This document shows, piece after piece, positions 14,616 to 14,626 of a stretch of 14,626 bases of DNA. Each line of letters opens with the position of its first letter. Position 1 is the stretch's first letter. The stretch is from Sulfuricurvum sp. Lineage in GTDB: Bacteria; Campylobacterota; Campylobacteria; Campylobacterales; Sulfurimonadaceae. Where the stretch lies: assembly GCA_024635855.1 (NCBI GenBank), contig JAGXHZ010000109.1, positions 1-14,626 of the forward strand. Reading direction: 5' to 3'. The position numbers and the translations under genes were made by a program. The notes below the pieces were generated by a model. That model did not search any database, had not been told where the DNA came from, and worked only from the letters and a program-made list of their open reading frames with translations.

Positions 14616-14626
14616 CTAAAGTACAC

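Noticed and set aside
1..14626. CRISPR arrays, tRNA or rRNA genes, insertion sequences, phage genes, defence systems
   Set aside because: No spaced direct repeats, cloverleaf sequences, transposase-like frames or terminal inverted repeats were seen; all space is taken by ordinary genes and short promoter regions.

Overview
The window looks like a chromosomal segment from a Campylobacterota (Epsilonproteobacteria) genome, possibly a Sulfurimonas- or Sulfuricurvum-like organism. This is inferred from the style of the recognisable proteins (LepA, GrpE, a WecA-type transferase, a SagB-like nitroreductase) and from promoters that have a TGnTATAAT extended -10 but little or no -35. No species can be named from sequence reading alone. 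Every base is accounted for by 12 protein genes, one doubtful small ORF, and short intergenic regions that carry promoters and inverted repeats. I see no tRNA, rRNA, CRISPR array, insertion sequence or canonical intrinsic terminator.

Positions 1 to about 7140 (minus strand) form a surface-polysaccharide locus. In transcription order, from high to low coordinate, it reads: hexose-6-phosphate mutarotase, a WecA-type polyprenyl-phosphate sugar-phosphate transferase, galE, galU, wecB, wecC, a doubtful 42-codon ORF, and an AT-rich O-antigen polymerase/ligase-like membrane protein cut by the left edge. The wecA/galE, galE/galU and galU/wecB junctions are all 4-base ATGA overlaps, and wecB/wecC overlap by 11 bases, so these genes are clearly one operon. 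Together they would load a first sugar phosphate onto the lipid carrier and supply UDP-Glc, UDP-Gal (or UDP-GalNAc), UDP-ManNAc and UDP-ManNAcA. This predicts a ManNAcA-containing glycan.

Positions 7138 to 7291 are a divergent promoter region. From it lepA (elongation factor 4) runs rightward, followed after one base by a ComF-type phosphoribosyltransferase. That pair abuts, tail to tail with no spacer, a second minus-strand operon (9660 to 13859). This operon encodes, in transcription order, a DASS/SLC13 anion transporter, a membrane-anchored AsmA/TamB-like protein with a GTG start, and a stand-alone two-domain SagB/ThcOx-type nitroreductase.

Positions 13860 to 14021 are a second divergent control region. 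To its right lies grpE, with a near-consensus sigma-70 promoter overlapped by a sequence resembling the HspR (HAIR) operator, and without hrcA immediately upstream. The last 65 bases hold two small hairpins and probably lead towards dnaK, which is outside the window.

The items most worth a second look are the HAIR-like element at grpE, two genes whose only good -10 box sits 6 to 7 bases before the ATG (candidate leaderless mRNAs), the palindrome over the lepA -10, and the SagB-like protein that lacks any visible RiPP partner. I did not find a clearly new multi-gene system.
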